This document shows, piece by piece, positions 41,261 to 51,452 of a stretch of 64,000 nucleotides of DNA (positions are counted from its first letter, which is position 1; every line of letters begins with the position of its first letter). Both the position numbers and the translations under genes were made by a program. Source of the DNA: Hyphomicrobiales bacterium (GTDB lineage Bacteria; Pseudomonadota; Alphaproteobacteria; Rhizobiales; Rhizobiaceae); assembly GCA_900470155.1 (NCBI GenBank), contig UBZT01000008.1:1-64000 (forward strand). The letters are read 5' to 3'. The notes below the pieces were generated by a model that worked only from the letters and a program-made list of their open reading frames with translations, was not told the DNA's origin and did not search any database.

Positions 41261-42085
41261 ATGTCTGTTTTGTCCTGGAAGAATTACGCAGCCATGCAAG
41301 TTCGCGATTGGAAATCCTCGGCTATTCTGCTGCTGTCGACGGCGCTGCTGTTCTCTTCGAGCCCGGCTGCCTATGCCTTTGACATCAATGGCAGCGTCAG
41401 CAAGGAATCCGGTCCCTTCGATCTCTTCAAGTTTGGCTTCAACGCCTACAAGAAAGGCCAGAAGGAGGAAGCCGTCGAAGCCTATCGTTATGCCGCGGAA
41501 AAAGGACATACCGGCTCGCGCTGGGCGCTGGCCAATATGTACGCGGCCGGCGATGGCGTGGTGCGCAACGATTTCGAGGCCTTCAAGATCTACTCCGAGA
41601 TCGCCAGCCAGGGCGTCGAGCCGGGTTCTGACGATACCGGCTTCTTCGTCAACGCGCTTCTGTCGCTGGCCCGCTACTATCGCCAGGGCATTCCCGGCAG
41701 TCCTGTGAACACGGACCTCTCGCAGGCCCGCCAGCTGTATTTCCAGGCCGCGTCGACATTCGGCATTCCCGAAGCGCAGTTCCGCCTGGCCCAGATGATC
41801 CTGGCCGGCGAGGGCGGTAGCGCCAATGTCCAGCAGGCGAAGAAATGGCTCAATCTTGCCCGCAAGAGCGGCCATGCCGGCGCCATGTCTGTCTTCGGCA
41901 ATGTCCTGTTCGAGGAAGGTCAGACCGTGCGCGGGCTCGCATTCCTCACGGCTGCCCTCGACCGCTGCAATGCCAAGGATTGTCCCTGGATGCAGGATCT
42001 GCAGGAACGGGCGTTTTCCATGGCGAGCGAAGACGACCGCCGCGTTGCCGTGGCGCTTGCCCCGGAAGTCTATCAGGAACAGTAA
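41261..42085 (+). CDS. exoR: ExoR, periplasmic inhibitor of the ExoS-ChvI system
   Basis: The 274-residue protein has a signal peptide ending in AAYA and a mature N-terminus FDINGSVSKESGPFDLFKFGFNAYKKGQKEEAVEAYRYAAEKGHTGSRWALANMYAAGDGV. This matches my memory of Sinorhizobium ExoR closely. Sel1-like repeats fill residues 60-250. ExoR binds the sensor kinase ExoS in the periplasm and holds it off; acid-triggered proteolysis of ExoR turns on ChvI, succinoglycan synthesis and virulence, and turns down motility. GGGGAGGG precedes ATG 41261. exoS and chvI are not in the window. Confidence 0.93.
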   Translation: MSVLSWKNYAAMQVRDWKSSAILLLSTALLFSSSPAAYAFDINGSVSKESGPFDLFKFGFNAYKKGQKEEAVEAYRYAAEKGHTGSRWALANMYAAGDGVVRNDFEAFKIYSEIASQGVEPGSDDTGFFVNALLSLARYYRQGIPGSPVNTDLSQARQLYFQAASTFGIPEAQFRLAQMILAGEGGSANVQQAKKWLNLARKSGHAGAMSVFGNVLFEEGQTVRGLAFLTAALDRCNAKDCPWMQDLQERAFSMASEDDRRVAVALAPEVYQEQ

Positions 42086-42113
42086 CCACGCCGGCGTGCC
42101 TCGCCTGTGATGA

Positions 42114-42755
42114 TCACGCGGTCTTGGTGGCCGTGCTCCATGTCAAATAGACATAGGTGTCTTCGACAAGCACGAAGCTGGCGCTGTTGCCTGTCGACTT
42201 GTCGATATGGGCGCCGCTCTCGGTGAGTGCGTAGCCGCCTGCGCTCTCCCGTTTCAGCTCCGACCGGAGAAAGCTCGACCAGTCGCGTGTTGTGACGGAT
42301 GTCGCGGTTTTGTCGCCGTCGACTGTGCTGCTGTCCCAGGCCGTGATCTGCTTGCCTTTTTCCGCGTCCGTGACCGTCAGGGTCCCGGCGTCGAGCGCGG
42401 CCAGCATCTCCTTCGCTTTCAGGGCGCCGTCTCCCGACCGCGACAGTTCCGTCAGCTTCGATTTCAGGCTGTCCATGAACGTGCCGGTCTGGATGTCGTC
42501 CGATGTTTCCGTGAGCGCGGAGAGGCTGTCGTCCACGCTGTCGCTGGCATTGAGCGCCTGCAACAGGCCGGTGCTATAGGTATCGTCAGTGCTGTCGTCT
42601 TCCTGGCCGTAGGTTCGCATCAGGTTGGCAAGCGACGAATTGTAATAGTCGTCGTTGCTGCTGGCCTCGCTGTCGCTGGCCTGCTGGTTTTCCTTCTGCA
42701 CTTTCAGAAAGATCTGCGTGATGCTCTGGCTTGCGGAATTGATCGATGAAACCAT
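42114..42755 (-). CDS. Hypothetical protein, 213 aa, Ser/Asp/Thr-rich
   Basis: The protein opens MVSSINSASQSITQIFLKVQKENQQ, without a signal peptide, and continues with a low-complexity acidic, serine-rich part (SDSEASSNDDYYNSSL; STDDTYSTGLLQALNASDSVDD). The C-terminal 70 residues look folded. Ser/Asp/Thr-rich composition with no Cys suggests an extracellular or type I / flagellar-type exported protein, but no repeat of the RTX kind is seen. No family assigned. It is convergent with exoR, 28 bp apart. Confidence 0.6.
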   Translation of the reverse strand: MVSSINSASQSITQIFLKVQKENQQASDSEASSNDDYYNSSLANLMRTYGQEDDSTDDTYSTGLLQALNASDSVDDSLSALTETSDDIQTGTFMDSLKSKLTELSRSGDGALKAKEMLAALDAGTLTVTDAEKGKQITAWDSSTVDGDKTATSVTTRDWSSFLRSELKRESAGGYALTESGAHIDKSTGNSASFVLVEDTYVYLTWSTATKTA

Positions 42756-42942
42756 TTTGAATATAGCGCTCCCGTTCTATCGCCCTGCAAAGCTGGCGCG
42801 GGGTTCCGCAAAAGACCGCGGCCGAAAATGGCCCCCGATGCCTGCCTGACAAGCCTGCACATGGGTCTAGCGTGCCGTCCTTGTCCGAGGCTGGCGCGAA
42901 TGGCGGCGGAAGGGTGCGGATGGCGTGAGCGGCTGCTCCGGC

Positions 42943-43731
42943 TTAAAAGCCGAAGATACCGGTCACCGGAACGTGGTCGGAGGGCTTTTCCCAGGCGCGC
43001 ACGTGTTTTTCGATCGACGTCGTGCGCAGCCGGTCGGAGGCTTCGGGCGACAGCATCAGGTGATCGATGCGGATGCCATTATTTTTCTGCCAGGCGCCGG
43101 CCTGATAGTCCCAGAAGGAATAGAGCTTGTCGTCGTCGGTCGTCGCGCGCACCGCATCGATGAAACCGAGATTTTCCAGACGTCGGAATGCCGCGCGGGT
43201 CTGCGGCAGGAAGAGGGCGTCATTCTCCCATTGTTTCGGATCGCGGCAGTCGAACGGTTCCGGGATGACATTGTAGTCGCCGGCCAGAATCAGCGGCTCC
43301 TCAAGCGCCATGCGGTCGCGGGCAAATGCCTCGAGGCGCGCCATCCAGCGCAGCTTGTAAGGATATTTGACCGGGTCATCGGACGGGTTGCCGTTCGGCA
43401 GATAGAGCGAGCAGACGCGCAGCACGCCGCCTTCGACCGAAAACACGCCTTCGATGAAACGGGCCTGTTCGTCCGTGTCGTCGCCCGGCAGACCGCGATT
43501 GACCTCGTCCGGCTTCATCTTCGACAGCAGTGCCACCCCATTGAAGCCCTTCTGGCCATGGGTTTCGACATGATAGCCGAGCGCTTCGATCTCAAGCCGC
43601 GGAAAGCCCTCGTCGACCGACTTGATTTCCTGCAGGCAGACGATGTCCGGTTGCGAATCTTGAAGCCACTGGCACAGGCTTTCGATCCGGGCCTTGACGC
43701 CGTTGATGTTCCAGGTGGCTATTTTCATCAT
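42943..43731 (-). CDS. xthA: Exodeoxyribonuclease III
   Basis: The 262-residue AP endonuclease / 3'-exonuclease begins MMKIATWNINGVKAR. LQEIKS carries the metal Glu, LPNGN and AGDYNVIPEP the catalytic Asp / Asn, and SDHVPV the final His. It repairs abasic sites and blocked 3' ends. It starts five bases after the erpA stop on the same strand, so erpA-xthA form an operon. The start is one of two adjacent ATG codons (43731 or 43728). Confidence 0.94.
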   Translation of the reverse strand: MMKIATWNINGVKARIESLCQWLQDSQPDIVCLQEIKSVDEGFPRLEIEALGYHVETHGQKGFNGVALLSKMKPDEVNRGLPGDDTDEQARFIEGVFSVEGGVLRVCSLYLPNGNPSDDPVKYPYKLRWMARLEAFARDRMALEEPLILAGDYNVIPEPFDCRDPKQWENDALFLPQTRAAFRRLENLGFIDAVRATTDDDKLYSFWDYQAGAWQKNNGIRIDHLMLSPEASDRLRTTSIEKHVRAWEKPSDHVPVTGIFGF

Positions 43732-43735
43732 GCAC

Positions 43736-44068
43736 TCACACGGAGAAGCTGGTGCCACAGCCGCAGCTGGCAACCGCATTCGGATTCTTGATCTGGAACG
43801 ACTGGCCGAGAAGATTGTCGACGAAGTCGATCTCGGAGCCGGCCATGTAGATCAGCGAGACCGGATCGATCAGAACCGTCGCGCCATCGCGGGTAATCAC
43901 GATGTCGTCGGCCATCTTTTCCTTGTCCAGGTCGAATTTGTAGGAAAAGCCGGAACAGCCGCCGCCTTCGACGGCGACGCGCAGGGCGTTCTTGTCGGTG
44001 TCGGCTGCGACAATCGCTGCGATTCGTTTCGCTGCGGCCTGGGAAATTGTCACGTTCTGCGTCGTCAT
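43736..44068 (-). CDS. erpA: Iron-sulfur cluster insertion protein ErpA
   Basis: The 110-residue A-type carrier starts MTTQNVTISQAAAKRI. The three cysteines that hold the cluster are in VEGGGCSGFSY and VASCGCGTSFSV. AGGAGG seven bases before ATG 44068 decides the start. It delivers Fe-S clusters to target proteins. It precedes xthA by five bases and is divergent from dgt. Confidence 0.93.
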   Translation of the reverse strand: MTTQNVTISQAAAKRIAAIVAADTDKNALRVAVEGGGCSGFSYKFDLDKEKMADDIVITRDGATVLIDPVSLIYMAGSEIDFVDNLLGQSFQIKNPNAVASCGCGTSFSV

Positions 44069-44274
44069 GTTGCCTCCTGACGGGTTCAAGGCCCGTGGAA
44101 AACCGGATTTATCGGCAAGGATCATCGCCTTGTCACGAATTGTACCAAAAGTCGCAAGCTTCGCGTTTGCTATACCTGCATGATAGGCCTTGATCGGCCA
44201 ACAGCCTTGCGACTTCGTTCGCTATAGGTATGAAGGCTGAGGTAGCGCGTCAATGGGGAGCGGACAGCAGGCGA

Positions 44275-45492
44275 ATGACGATTGACAAATCTGCACTGGG
44301 TTTCGGGTCTGGCGACAGGGCGGTTTTTGCCACCAATCCGTGGAAAAGCCGTGGACGCCTCTTTCCCGAAGACGGCAGCCTGACGCGTTCGGATTTCCAG
44401 CGCGACCGCGACCGTATCGTGCACACCACCGCGTTCCGCCGGCTGAAGCATAAGACGCAGGTCTTTATCGGCCCCGACGGCGACCATTACCGGACACGCC
44501 TGACCCATACGATCGAGGTGGCGCAGATCGGCCGGGCGCTGGCGCGTGCACTGAAGCTCGACGAAGATCTGGCCGAAGGCGTGGCACTTGTCCACGATTT
44601 CGGCCACACGCCGTTTGGCCATACCGGCGAGGATGCCCTGCATGAGGTCCTGGAGCCCTACGGCGGCTTCGATCACAATGCCCAGTCGCTGCGCATCGTC
44701 ACCAAGCTCGAGCGGCGCTATGCCGATTTCGACGGTTTGAACCTGACCTGGGAAATGCTGGAAGGCCTGGTCAAGCACAATGGCCCTTTGTTGACCAAGG
44801 CAGGCGAGGGCACCCGCGGTTCCGTGCCGCAGCCGATCCTCGACTACTGCGAGATCCACGATCTTGAGCTCGCAAGCTACGCCGGTCTCGAAGCCCAGGT
44901 TGCAGCCATCGCCGACGATATCGCCTATAATACCCATGATATCGACGACGGCTTGCGCTCCGGCTATCTGACATTCGAGATGCTGGAGGATGTTCCCTTT
45001 CTCGCCGGCCTGATGAAGGAGGTGCGCGATCGTTATCCCCACCTCGACGACGACCGCTTTACCCATGAAATCATGCGCCGCCAGATCACCCGCATGGTCG
45101 AGGACGTGATCGGCGTGGCGCAGGACCGGTTGAATATGGTCAAGCCGCAAAGCGTCGAGGATGTGCGGGCAGCCTCGATGACCATCGCCACCTTCTCCGA
45201 CGCCATGGCCGAGACCGACAAGCAGATCAAGAAGCTGCTGTTCAGCCGCATCTATCGCCATCCGGACATCATGCGCATTCGCGCCGCCGCCGCCGAGATC
45301 GTCACCGATCTGTTCAATGCCTATATGGCCGATCCGACGCTGATGAAGAGCCACTACTGGGTCAATCACATTTCCGGCTTGAACGATGGCGCAAAGGCCC
45401 GCCATGTCGGCGACTATCTCGCCGGCATGACCGACACCTATGCAGTGCGTGTCCACCGCGAGCTGTTTGACCGGACTCCCGAATTGCGATAG
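44275..45492 (+). CDS. dgt: Deoxyguanosinetriphosphate triphosphohydrolase-like protein
   Basis: The 405-residue HD-domain enzyme hydrolyses dNTPs to deoxynucleosides and triphosphate. The metal site is formed by [47 protein letters not shown] and the distal Asp in [23 protein letters not shown] at 44275 is the family-like start; the frame opens at 44230 but the extra 15 residues are not needed. It is transcribed toward argS, 60 bp away. Confidence 0.92.
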   Translation: MTIDKSALGFGSGDRAVFATNPWKSRGRLFPEDGSLTRSDFQRDRDRIVHTTAFRRLKHKTQVFIGPDGDHYRTRLTHTIEVAQIGRALARALKLDEDLAEGVALVHDFGHTPFGHTGEDALHEVLEPYGGFDHNAQSLRIVTKLERRYADFDGLNLTWEMLEGLVKHNGPLLTKAGEGTRGSVPQPILDYCEIHDLELASYAGLEAQVAAIADDIAYNTHDIDDGLRSGYLTFEMLEDVPFLAGLMKEVRDRYPHLDDDRFTHEIMRRQITRMVEDVIGVAQDRLNMVKPQSVEDVRAASMTIATFSDAMAETDKQIKKLLFSRIYRHPDIMRIRAAAAEIVTDLFNAYMADPTLMKSHYWVNHISGLNDGAKARHVGDYLAGMTDTYAVRVHRELFDRTPELR

Positions 45493-45552
45493 GCAGCGCT
45501 CAAATTTCAATAAGAGACGCAGGCATCAGGCGCCTGCGGGCAGGTACAAGTC

Positions 45553-47313
45553 ATGAACCTTTTTGCCGATTTCGAAACCAGAATTAAGGCCGCGCTGGAG
45601 CAGATCGACAGCATTCGTGAAAAGCGCGAAAGCCTGGATTTCAGCCGCATTGTCGTCGAGCCGCCGCGTGATCCGAGCCACGGTGATGCCGCGACCAATG
45701 CAGCCATGGTGCTGGCGAAGGCGCTGGGTACCAATCCGCGTGCGCTGGCCGACATTATCGGCGAAAAACTGAAGCAGGACCCGGATATCGCAGAGGTTGG
45801 CGTTGCCGGTCCGGGCTTTATCAACATCCGGCTCTCGACCGCCTATTGGCAGCGCCTGCTGGCGACCATCATCACCGAAGGAACGGATTTCGGACGCTCG
45901 AAGCTCGGCCGGGACCGCAAGGTCAATGTTGAATATGTTTCGGCCAATCCGACCGGTCCGATGCATGTCGGCCATTGCCGTGGTGCCGTGGTCGGCGACG
46001 CGCTGGCCAACCTGCTCGGCTTTGCCGGCTATGACGTGACCAAGGAATATTACATCAACGACGCCGGTGCGCAGATCGATGTGCTCGCCCGTTCGGTGTT
46101 TCTGCGCTACCGCGAGGCGCTCGGTGAAAACATCGGCGAGATCCCTGCCGGTCTTTATCCCGGCGACTATCTCGTCCCGGTCGGCAAGGCGCTTGCCGAA
46201 GAGTATGGCGTCAAGCTGCACCAGATGCCGGAAGATGACTGGATGGCGATCGTCAAGGAGCGTGCCATCGAGGCGATGATGGCGATGATCCGCGCGGACC
46301 TCGCGCAGCTCAACGTCCATCATGACGTCTTCTTCTCCGAGCGCTCGCTGCATGCCAATGGCGCCGCTCGCATCCGTACCGCGATCAACGACCTGACCTT
46401 CAAGGGCCATGTCTATCGCGGTGCGCTGCCGCCGCCCAAGGGCCAGGTGCCGGAAGATTGGGAAGATCGCGAGCAGACGCTGTTCCGCTCGACGGAAGTC
46501 GGCGACGACATCGACCGTCCCCTGGTCAAGTCGGACGGCTCCTACACCTATTTTGCCGCCGACGTGGCCTATTTCAAGGACAAGTTCGACCGCGGTTATT
46601 CCGAGATGATCTATGTGCTCGGCGCCGACCACGGCGGCTACGTCAAGCGCCTGGAGGCGGTCAACCGTGCCGTCTCCGAAGGCAAGAGCAAGCTGACGGT
46701 GCTGCTGTGCCAGCTCGTCAAGCTGTTTCGCGATGGCGAGCCGGTCAAGATGTCCAAGCGGTCGGGCGATTTCGTCACACTGCGCGAAGTGGTCGAGGAA
46801 GTCGGTCGCGATTCGGTGCGTTTCATGATGCTCTACAGAAAGAGCTCCGAGCCGCTTGATTTCGACTTTGCCAAGGTCACCGAACAGTCGAAGGACAATC
46901 CGGTGTTCTACGTGCAATACGCCCATGCCCGCTGCATGTCGGTCTTCCGTCAGGCGAAGGAAGCATTCCCGGACCTGGAAATTGCCAGTGTCGACCTGTC
47001 AAAGGCCGTGGCTGGGCAGATCTCCGACCCGACAGAGCTTCAGCTGATCGGAAAACTGGCCGAATACCCAAGAATTGTGGAGGCTGCGGCACAGTCGCAG
47101 GAGCCGCATCGGCTTGCTTTTTATCTCTATGATCTGGCAAGCTCCTTCCATGCTCACTGGAATAAGGGCAAGGATTTGCCCGAATTACGCTTTGTTAACG
47201 ATAAACATAGAGAATTAACCATCGCCAGGCTTGGGCTGGTGCATGCTGTCGCCTCCGTGTTGAAGTCGGGACTGGCCATTACTGGCACCGAAGCTCCGGT
47301 AGAAATGCGATAG
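45553..47313 (+). CDS. argS: Arginyl-tRNA synthetase
   Basis: The 586-residue class I enzyme has the N-terminal Arg-tRNA recognition domain (about 1-95), the HIGH-type motif [15 protein letters not shown], and [20 protein letters not shown] as the KMSKS loop. The C-terminal DALR anticodon-binding domain ([20 protein letters not shown] onward) is complete. GGGCAGGTA precedes the ATG. The SPOR-domain gene follows 66 bp later, and in rhizobia the two are regular neighbours. Confidence 0.96.
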   Translation: MNLFADFETRIKAALEQIDSIREKRESLDFSRIVVEPPRDPSHGDAATNAAMVLAKALGTNPRALADIIGEKLKQDPDIAEVGVAGPGFINIRLSTAYWQRLLATIITEGTDFGRSKLGRDRKVNVEYVSANPTGPMHVGHCRGAVVGDALANLLGFAGYDVTKEYYINDAGAQIDVLARSVFLRYREALGENIGEIPAGLYPGDYLVPVGKALAEEYGVKLHQMPEDDWMAIVKERAIEAMMAMIRADLAQLNVHHDVFFSERSLHANGAARIRTAINDLTFKGHVYRGALPPPKGQVPEDWEDREQTLFRSTEVGDDIDRPLVKSDGSYTYFAADVAYFKDKFDRGYSEMIYVLGADHGGYVKRLEAVNRAVSEGKSKLTVLLCQLVKLFRDGEPVKMSKRSGDFVTLREVVEEVGRDSVRFMMLYRKSSEPLDFDFAKVTEQSKDNPVFYVQYAHARCMSVFRQAKEAFPDLEIASVDLSKAVAGQISDPTELQLIGKLAEYPRIVEAAAQSQEPHRLAFYLYDLASSFHAHWNKGKDLPELRFVNDKHRELTIARLGLVHAVASVLKSGLAITGTEAPVEMR

Positions 47314-47379
47314 TACTGTCACCATTTCCCCGCATTGCTCTGGCAGGCGTATTGTCGCGTGAGTGAGTGGATTTAGGTA

Positions 47380-50298
47380 ATGGTACAGAAGCAAGCCGCA
47401 AACAGCATACGATCGCAGGGCGATAGCTTCGCGGATGATGATCCGTTGGCGGAGCTTGCCCGCATCGTCGGTTTCGATCAGCCGTTGAAGCGGGACCCTG
47501 TTGTCCAGCTGCCGGCGATGCCGGATACGTCTGAGCAGGACTTCAATCTCGAGGACGAGCTTCTTCGCGAGTTCTCGGATTATGAGGCCCCTGTATCGAG
47601 GCAGTCCCCGGACGAACAGCGCCTGCCTGCGCCGGAGCCAGTTGTTCACTATCATGAACCGGCGCATCAGGCCTATGAAGCGCCGCGTGCCGAGGCCGAC
47701 TTCCGGCAATTCAACGCTTTCGACGATGCGCCCTTTGGCTTCGAGCCCGAGCTGGCTGCCGCACCGGACGAGGCTGCTGTGCAGCTCGAGCCGACTTTCT
47801 CGGCGGATCTGGCCGACGAACTGGAAATGGCTGTGGCCGAAATCGAGGCGCCGCGCGCGCCGACGCGTGTCGAGGAGCCGCCACGTTTGCGTTTGCCATT
47901 GGCCAATTTTGCGCCGACGCCGCGGATCGAGCCTGTCTTGCAGCCTGTTGCGGCTCCGTCGCCGGTCGCCGTGCCGGATGCTGCGTTGGATGACGTCGAG
48001 CTCGCACCTGTCGCGACCCGCCAGGCGTCGGTTCAGGTCTCCTTTGACAAGCCGGCTTTTGACTGGTCGTCCATCTCTGTCGAATCTTCCGTCTCTGTCG
48101 AACCTGAAGCGCAGCAAGTCGAGGCTGACGAGATTGCCGTACCGGAGCTTGGCGACTTCTCCTTTGATTTCTCCGAGCAGTCGGACGATGTCGAACCGGT
48201 ATCGGCGGCGCCGTCACGCCAGGTGGGGCGCAGCGAGCCCGATTTTGGCTTCGATTTTGCCAATACTATGCCGCGCGGCGAGGTCGTCGATATCCATCCA
48301 GCAAGCCCCGGGCCTGTTGTCGAGCCGGTTGAGGTTGCGCCTCCTTTGGCATCGGCCCGTCCCGCCTTGGCGGCGGATGAGGATTTCGACCCCTTCGTCG
48401 ACCACGATTTCGAGCTTCAACTGGACGAGATCGATCTCGATCTCTCCGACATCGAACCGGTTGTCGAACGTCCGGCCGTTCAGGTATCGGTCGCGCCCAT
48501 TGCCTCCACTCAGGCATTCGTCTCGGCGGTGAGCGTCAATTCGGTCAAGGCCGAGCCGTTGGCTGCGATTGTCGCGGCACCGACGCAGCCGGTTCCGGTC
48601 GCAGCGCAGCCCATCGTCAGTTTCGCGCCGACTGTAACGGCGCAATCGCCAGTTCAGGCGCCAGTTCAGGCGCCACTACAACCGCAATTTCAGCCGCAGG
48701 CGCGTGCGCCGGAGCCCGTTTCGCCGGTCGTGCCCGATTTCGAAGACAATCTAGGCTTTGATCCATCGGAGATTGCTGAGCAGGACGAACAGATCGAGAG
48801 TTTTTCGGGCATGGACGTGCCGGAAGTGCCGGTGGCCGAGGCGCTCCCGCAGCCAGCCCCGCAGGCCGACTATGATCTCGACATTGATGCCGAACTGGCC
48901 TCGCTGTTCAATGAGCCGGCAGCGACGCCGCCGCCGGCAGCCCCGCTGACCACCACGGGCCGCGTTGCCGTCGAGCCCCCCAAGCCTTCGGCAGCCAAGC
49001 CGCCGATGGACGAGTTCGAAGCCTTCGAACGCGCGCTTGAGGAAGACTTCCGCACGTCGTTGAATTCGACCCAGACGTTTGAACGCGAGACCCGCGGCCA
49101 TATCACCATTGCCGGCGAAGCGCGTGGCTTCCGCCGTATCAAGCCTTATCTGATGGCGGGAACTGCTGCTGTCGTGCTGTTGCTGGGCGCTGGCGGTCTC
49201 TATGCCTGGCTCGGCACCGGTTCGGTCGGCTCCATCTCCAGCGGCGAACCGCAGGTCATTGCCGCCGACAAGGATCCGGTGAAGATCGTTCCGGAAAATC
49301 CGGGTGGCAAGTCCGTGCCGAACCAGGACAAGGCGGTCTATGATCGCGTGGCCGGCAACGGGGTGGAAGACCCCAAGCAGACAAGCCTGATTTCGTCTGA
49401 AGAAGAGCCGATGGATGTTGTCCAGCGCACGCTCATTCCCGAAAGCCTGCCACTGGAAGGCGAGAGCCAGGATGGCGTGATTGCCACCCCGGTCGGCGAG
49501 ACGGAGGACCCGCGTCTGCTGCCGGATGGCCAGCCACAGGAAACCGCTGCAGCCGCCGAAGATCCCGGCACCATCACCCCGCGCAAGGTCCGCACGATGA
49601 TCGTTCGTCCGGATGGCACGCTGGTCGCCCAGGACGTTCCGGAAGTGGCGACCACGACACAGACAGCCGCCGCAACGCAGACAGCGCCCGACACGGCAAT
49701 TCCTGTCCTTGCTGCGCCGAGCCAACCGGTCAACGCGACGGATGTCGTCAAGCCAATCGAAACCAGCGTTGTCCCGCCGACTGCTACACCGGCCGCGTCT
49801 GCTCCGGTTGAAACGACAGCGGTCGCTCCTGTCGAAACGCCGTCCACGGACATGACCGGTACCCCGGCGCCGACTGCGCCGATTCCGACAAGCCGCCCGG
49901 CCCAGCAGCCGGTCAATGTCGTCGGCACAGTGACGGATCAGGGCAACGTGCGTCCGGCTCCGGCCGCAGCGCCGCCACAGGCTGCCCAGACTGAAACGGC
50001 AGCGGTGACACCAGCCGCAACCGCGCCAGCCGCGCCTTCGACACCGGCAGCGTCCGGCAGCTATGCCATCCAGATTGCCTCGCTGCCGTCTGAAGCCGAC
50101 GCACAGAAGAGCTACCGCAACCTGTCGGGCAAGTTTGCCGGCGTTCTCGGCGGTCAGCCTTACGAGATCCGCAAGGCCGACATCCCGGGCAAGGGCACGT
50201 TTTACCGCGTCCGTGTCGGTGCCGGCAGCAAGGCTGAAGCCGTGGCGCTGTGCGAGAAATATCGCGCTGCTGGTGGCAGTTGCCTGGTTTCGCGATGA
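47380..50298 (+). CDS. SPOR-domain cell-division protein with long disordered cytoplasmic part
   Basis: Of 972 residues, about the first 585 are a Pro/Val/Glu-rich, acidic, low-complexity cytoplasmic region. A single membrane helix (YLMAGTAAVVLLLGAGGLYAWLG, about 588-610) follows. Then comes a periplasmic Ala/Pro/Thr-rich spacer and a C-terminal SPOR domain (SGSYAIQIASLPSEADAQKSYRNLSGKFAGVLGGQPYEIRKADIPGKGTFYRVRVG). SPOR domains bind denuded septal glycan, so a division or growth-pole role is likely. The cytoplasmic part has repeats of the VxQAP kind. A terminator follows before nagZ. Confidence 0.85.
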   Translation: MVQKQAANSIRSQGDSFADDDPLAELARIVGFDQPLKRDPVVQLPAMPDTSEQDFNLEDELLREFSDYEAPVSRQSPDEQRLPAPEPVVHYHEPAHQAYEAPRAEADFRQFNAFDDAPFGFEPELAAAPDEAAVQLEPTFSADLADELEMAVAEIEAPRAPTRVEEPPRLRLPLANFAPTPRIEPVLQPVAAPSPVAVPDAALDDVELAPVATRQASVQVSFDKPAFDWSSISVESSVSVEPEAQQVEADEIAVPELGDFSFDFSEQSDDVEPVSAAPSRQVGRSEPDFGFDFANTMPRGEVVDIHPASPGPVVEPVEVAPPLASARPALAADEDFDPFVDHDFELQLDEIDLDLSDIEPVVERPAVQVSVAPIASTQAFVSAVSVNSVKAEPLAAIVAAPTQPVPVAAQPIVSFAPTVTAQSPVQAPVQAPLQPQFQPQARAPEPVSPVVPDFEDNLGFDPSEIAEQDEQIESFSGMDVPEVPVAEALPQPAPQADYDLDIDAELASLFNEPAATPPPAAPLTTTGRVAVEPPKPSAAKPPMDEFEAFERALEEDFRTSLNSTQTFERETRGHITIAGEARGFRRIKPYLMAGTAAVVLLLGAGGLYAWLGTGSVGSISSGEPQVIAADKDPVKIVPENPGGKSVPNQDKAVYDRVAGNGVEDPKQTSLISSEEEPMDVVQRTLIPESLPLEGESQDGVIATPVGETEDPRLLPDGQPQETAAAAEDPGTITPRKVRTMIVRPDGTLVAQDVPEVATTTQTAAATQTAPDTAIPVLAAPSQPVNATDVVKPIETSVVPPTATPAASAPVETTAVAPVETPSTDMTGTPAPTAPIPTSRPAQQPVNVVGTVTDQGNVRPAPAAAPPQAAQTETAAVTPAATAPAAPSTPAASGSYAIQIASLPSEADAQKSYRNLSGKFAGVLGGQPYEIRKADIPGKGTFYRVRVGAGSKAEAVALCEKYRAAGGSCLVSR

Positions 50299-50327
50299 AC
50301 TTGCGACCTTCGATTGGATAATTTGGG

Positions 50328-50355
50328 AGGCGGGACCATGGGTTCCGCCTTTTTT
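50328..50355 (+). terminator. Rho-independent terminator after the SPOR gene
   Basis: AGGCGGGACC (50328-50337), loop ATG, GGTTCCGCCT (50341-50350), one G-T pair, then TTTTT. Confidence 0.85.
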
Positions 50356-50414
50356 CTGTGTATGAGGCATGTCCTACCACGCCCCGCCGCTTCGGCTTTT
50401 GTCCCTCCGGAACT

Positions 50415-51452
50415 ATGATTCAGGCCATGAACCAGAAAAGCATCCCTTCAAAATCCATGATTCTCGGTTGTCTTGGTCAGCGCCTGACAGCGGATGAAAA
50501 GGCCTTCTATCGCGATGAGCAGCCCTGGGGCTTCATCCTGTTCGGCCGCAATATCGGCGAAGCGGCGCAGATCCAGGATCTGGTTGCCGAAATGCGCGAG
50601 ACGGTTGGCGGGCGCAATGCCCCGGTGCTGATCGACCAGGAAGGTGGACGCGTGCAGAGGATCCGAGACCCGATCGCGCCGCGTTATCCATCCGGCGCCA
50701 TGATCGGCGAATACTATCGTGCCGATGCTGAGAAGGGGCTTCGGGCCGCCTGGCTGCTGTCGCGGCTTCATGCTTTCGATCTCTACCGCCTCGGTATCAA
50801 TGTCGACTGCCTGCCGGTTCTCGACGTGCCGGTCGAGGGTGCCAGCAATGTGATCGGCGACCGGGCCTATGCGACGGACCCGCAGATCGTTGCCGCCATC
50901 GGTCAGGCGGCGGCCGATGGCTTGAAAGCCGGCGGCGTGCTGCCGGTGATGAAGCATATTCCGGGCCATGGCCGCGGCATGGCCGACAGCCATCACGACC
51001 TGCCGGTCGTGACAGTGCCGCGCGCCGATCTCGAGGCGCATGATTTCCTGCCGTTCAGGGCGCTGCGCAACGAGTTGATGGCTATGAGCTGCCATGTGGT
51101 ATATTCCGATATCGATCCGGACCACCCGGCATCGACGTCGCGGATCGTCACCGACGAGATCATTCGCGGGTCTATCGGTTTTGAAGGGCTGCTGATGTCG
51201 GACGATATTTCGATGAATGCCCTGAAGGGTACGATCGGCGAGCGGGCCGAGCGCATTGCCGGCGTCCTCGACATCATCCTGCACTGCCATGGTCATATGG
51301 ACGAAATGCAGGCGGTTGCTGCCGCCGCCTCCGAACTGTCGGGTGCCGCGCGGACAAGGGCTGATGCCGTCGAGGCGGCCTTCGGGCTGCCGGATGACAG
51401 CGACGAGCAGGCCTTGCGCGACGAGTTCGCTTCGCTTCTGGCCGTTGCCTGA
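50415..51452 (+). CDS. nagZ: Beta-N-acetylhexosaminidase
   Basis: The family 3 glycosidase (345 residues) removes GlcNAc from anhydro-muropeptides in the cytoplasm for peptidoglycan recycling. DQEGGRVQRI, KHIPGHGRGMADSHHDLP (catalytic His-Asp pair) and LMSDDISMNAL (the nucleophile Asp) are all present. ATG 50415 is one of two nearby starts (50427 the other); neither has a strong ribosome site. The stop overlaps the scpA ATG by one base. Confidence 0.93.
   Translation: MIQAMNQKSIPSKSMILGCLGQRLTADEKAFYRDEQPWGFILFGRNIGEAAQIQDLVAEMRETVGGRNAPVLIDQEGGRVQRIRDPIAPRYPSGAMIGEYYRADAEKGLRAAWLLSRLHAFDLYRLGINVDCLPVLDVPVEGASNVIGDRAYATDPQIVAAIGQAAADGLKAGGVLPVMKHIPGHGRGMADSHHDLPVVTVPRADLEAHDFLPFRALRNELMAMSCHVVYSDIDPDHPASTSRIVTDEIIRGSIGFEGLLMSDDISMNALKGTIGERAERIAGVLDIILHCHGHMDEMQAVAAAASELSGAARTRADAVEAAFGLPDDSDEQALRDEFASLLAVA

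Noticed and set aside
40959..41261. 100-codon plus-strand frame ahead of exoR
   Set aside because: It crosses the orphan terminator hairpin, lacks a ribosome site and has shadow-like composition.
48751..50370. 539-codon frame antisense to the SPOR gene
   Set aside because: Arg/Gly/Cys-rich composition of a shadow frame; it also crosses the SPOR terminator.
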